A stretch of 5,901 nt of DNA from Trueperaceae bacterium. GTDB taxonomy: Bacteria; Deinococcota; Deinococci; Deinococcales; Trueperaceae. Under the pieces are notes generated by a model that did not search any database, had not been told where the DNA came from, and saw only the letters and a program-made list of their open reading frames with translations. Where the stretch lies: contig SKMG01000120.1 in assembly GCA_007121175.1 (NCBI GenBank), positions 1 through 5,901 of the forward strand. The letters are read 5' to 3'. A program made the translations under genes and the position numbers. Within the stretch, counting starts at the first letter, position 1, and every line of letters starts with the position of its first letter. Shown here piece by piece: positions 4,512-5,901 of this stretch.

Positions 4512-5901
4512 TCAGCGTCGACCGCAGCAGTGCTTGACCTTGCGCCCGCTGCCGCACGGACACGGGGCGTTCCGGCTCGCTGCCCGGCCGGTGCCTACCG
4601 CGGCGCAGCGAGCGTCGTCTGCGGTCCCCGAGACCGCCGCCGTGGTGCGGGCGGCCTCGGCCAGGTGACGCATGACGTTCGCGGGCGCACGGCGCTCACG
4701 TAGCTCGCGGGCCATGAACCGCATCAGCGGAGCGCTGTGCGTGAAGAAGCGGCGGTAGCCCTCGCAGAGGTAGTTGAGCCCGTCCTCACCGTCGGGCGCG
4801 CTACCGATACGGTCCTTCGGGCATCCGCCATGGCACAGCCAGCGGACCTCGCACTCGCGGCACGCCCGCGGCAACGTATCGCGCTTCGCGAGCCCGAAGG
4901 CGCGCTGCCGTGGATCGGCCGCCAGCTCGGCCAGCGGACGCTCCGAGAGGTTGCCGAGGTGGTGAGCGGGCTCGACGAAATGATCGCAGGCGTAGACGTC
5001 GCCGGTGTGCTCGAGCGCCAGCGCCCCGCCGCAGGTCTCGTCGAAGATGCAGAGCCCGCCCGGGGCGCCGGCGTACGCGCCGAGCGTCACGTCGAAGAGC
5101 TGCACGAAGACCCGACCGACATCGCGCCGGACCCATTCATCGAAGACGCTGCTCATGAACGCCCCGTACGCGGCCGCGTCCACCGAGCGCGCCGTGACGG
5201 CCCCGGCGGCAGCGGGGCCGTCGGCGCCGGGGCAGGACGCCGAGCCGTTGCCGGGCGCTCGCTCGACGATGGGGATGAACTGCATGAAGCGCGCGCCGGC
5301 CTCGTCGCGGAGGAAACGGTACACCTGCAGCGGCGCGTGCTGGTTGGCCGCGTGGACGGTGGTGAGGACGTTGTACTCGACGCCGTATCTCCGTAGCGCC
5401 GTGAGTCCGGCCATGACTCGCTCGAAGCTGCCCGCGCCCGCCTTGTCGACACGATAGGCGTCGTGCAGCGCGCGCGGCCCGTCGATGCTGATACCGACCA
5501 GGAAGTCATGGTGCCTCAAGAAGCGGCACCAGTCGTCATCGAGCTTCGTACCGTTGGTCTGGATGGTGTTCACCACGCGCCGGCCGGGGGGGCAGTGCTT
5601 CCTCTGCAGGGCGACCGCCGCCTCGAAGAAGTCCAGGCCGAGCAGCGTCGGTTCACCGCCTTGCCAGGCGAAGGTCACCTCGCCAGGCGGCTGCGCCGCG
5701 AGGTACTCACGCACGTAGCGCTCGAGCGTCTCGCGCGACATGCGGAAACTGCTCCCCGGAAACAGCTGCTCCTTCGACAGGAAGTAGCAGTAGGCGCATT
5801 CGAGGTTGCAGATGGCACCGACCGGCTTCGCCATGAGGTGGAACGCCCGCAGCGGCCTCTGGGGCAGTGGTGCCCGCTCCGGACTCAGCGCCCGCTCCGG
5901 A
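4512..5901 (-). CDS. Anaerobic sulfatase-maturating enzyme-like radical SAM/SPASM protein with C-terminal SEC-C motif (5' partial)
   Basis: Residues are numbered from the ATG at 5834. The radical SAM cluster motif is Cys9-x3-Cys13-x2-Cys16, followed by 'WQGGEPTLLGL' (57-67, the GGEP SAM-binding turn). Eight SPASM cysteines are present (262, 268, 283, 325, 328, 334, 338, 357). Their order and spacing fit the two auxiliary 4Fe-4S clusters of the Clostridium anSME as I recall it, and Asp284 after Cys283 corresponds to its catalytic Asp. These enzymes oxidise a Cys or Ser of sulfatases to formylglycine without oxygen. A variable linker (395-420) leads to a SEC-C zinc motif, Cys425-Pro-Cys-Gly-Ser-Gly with Cys436-Cys437. 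The frame has no stop between 5834 and the window edge, no ribosome binding site precedes 5834, and the upstream codons give 'RAFHLM' before 'AKPVGA', which is typical of the interior of this family. The real start is therefore probably beyond 5901. No sulfatase gene is in the window, so modification of another protein or peptide remains possible. Confidence 0.9.
   Translation of the reverse strand, partial: PERALSPERAPLPQRPLRAFHLMAKPVGAICNLECAYCYFLSKEQLFPGSSFRMSRETLERYVREYLAAQPPGEVTFAWQGGEPTLLGLDFFEAAVALQRKHCPPGRRVVNTIQTNGTKLDDDWCRFLRHHDFLVGISIDGPRALHDAYRVDKAGAGSFERVMAGLTALRRYGVEYNVLTTVHAANQHAPLQVYRFLRDEAGARFMQFIPIVERAPGNGSASCPGADGPAAAGAVTARSVDAAAYGAFMSSVFDEWVRRDVGRVFVQLFDVTLGAYAGAPGGLCIFDETCGGALALEHTGDVYACDHFVEPAHHLGNLSERPLAELAADPRQRAFGLAKRDTLPRACRECEVRWLCHGGCPKDRIGSAPDGEDGLNYLCEGYRRFFTHSAPLMRFMARELRERRAPANVMRHLAEAARTTAAVSGTADDARCAAVGTGRAASRNAPCPCGSGRKVKHCCGRR
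5872..5901. repeat. 12-bp direct repeat with 18-bp period at the window edge
   Basis: GCCCGCTCCGGA occurs at 5872-5883 and again at 5890-5901, separated by six bases. The period is a whole number of codons. In the open minus-strand frame it encodes the hexapeptide-like pair PERALS / PERAPL ahead of the radical SAM core. Further copies may lie outside the window. Confidence 0.5.

Noticed and set aside
4737..5396. Plus-strand frame of 219 codons opposite the radical SAM gene
   Set aside because: Antisense to a gene with all cluster-binding cysteines intact, and no recognisable family features.

Overview
The window is GC-rich throughout (roughly two-thirds or more G+C by eye) and densely coding, with GC-biased third positions. 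This is ordinary chromosomal sequence from a high-GC bacterium. I cannot name the lineage from the sequence alone. TAnnnT hexamers sit a few bases before two start codons, which suggests short-leader or leaderless transcripts of the kind known from Deinococcota and Actinomycetota. That is a hint, not an assignment. I see no rRNA, tRNA, CRISPR array, insertion sequence or phage gene.

Layout, left to right. Positions 13-1755 (minus) encode a 580-residue serine beta-lactamase-fold hydrolase of the class C / penicillin-binding-protein type, with no signal peptide. It lies 28 bp downstream of a small phosphoribosyltransferase gene on the same strand (1784-2251, GTG start with a good ribosome binding site), so the two probably form an operon. 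A 200-bp GC-rich divergent intergenic region separates this pair from a plus-strand gene for beta-ketoacyl-ACP synthase II (2452-3768, FabF type, all catalytic residues present). Fifty-five bases further on, also on plus, lies a 186-residue exported protein that matches the CueP copper-binding family, including its three-cysteine spacing (3824-4384). Between fabF and cueP there are three copies of an 11-bp phased direct repeat that could be an activator site. Converging from the right edge is a radical-SAM/SPASM enzyme of the anaerobic sulfatase-maturating (anSME) type with a C-terminal SEC-C zinc motif (minus, stop at 4512). Its frame stays open to base 5901, so its true start is very likely outside the window. 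The convergent gap between cueP and this enzyme holds a perfect 10-bp-stem hairpin.

The genes do not form one obvious pathway: nucleotide salvage-type phosphoribosyl transfer, a serine hydrolase, fatty-acid elongation, periplasmic copper handling, and sulfatase (formylglycine) maturation. The arrangement looks like housekeeping and accessory genes side by side, not a dedicated multi-gene system. The points most worth following are the cueP gene with its phased upstream repeats, the anSME/SEC-C architecture with a truncated 5' end, and the hairpins at two stop codons. I found no convincing undescribed system.
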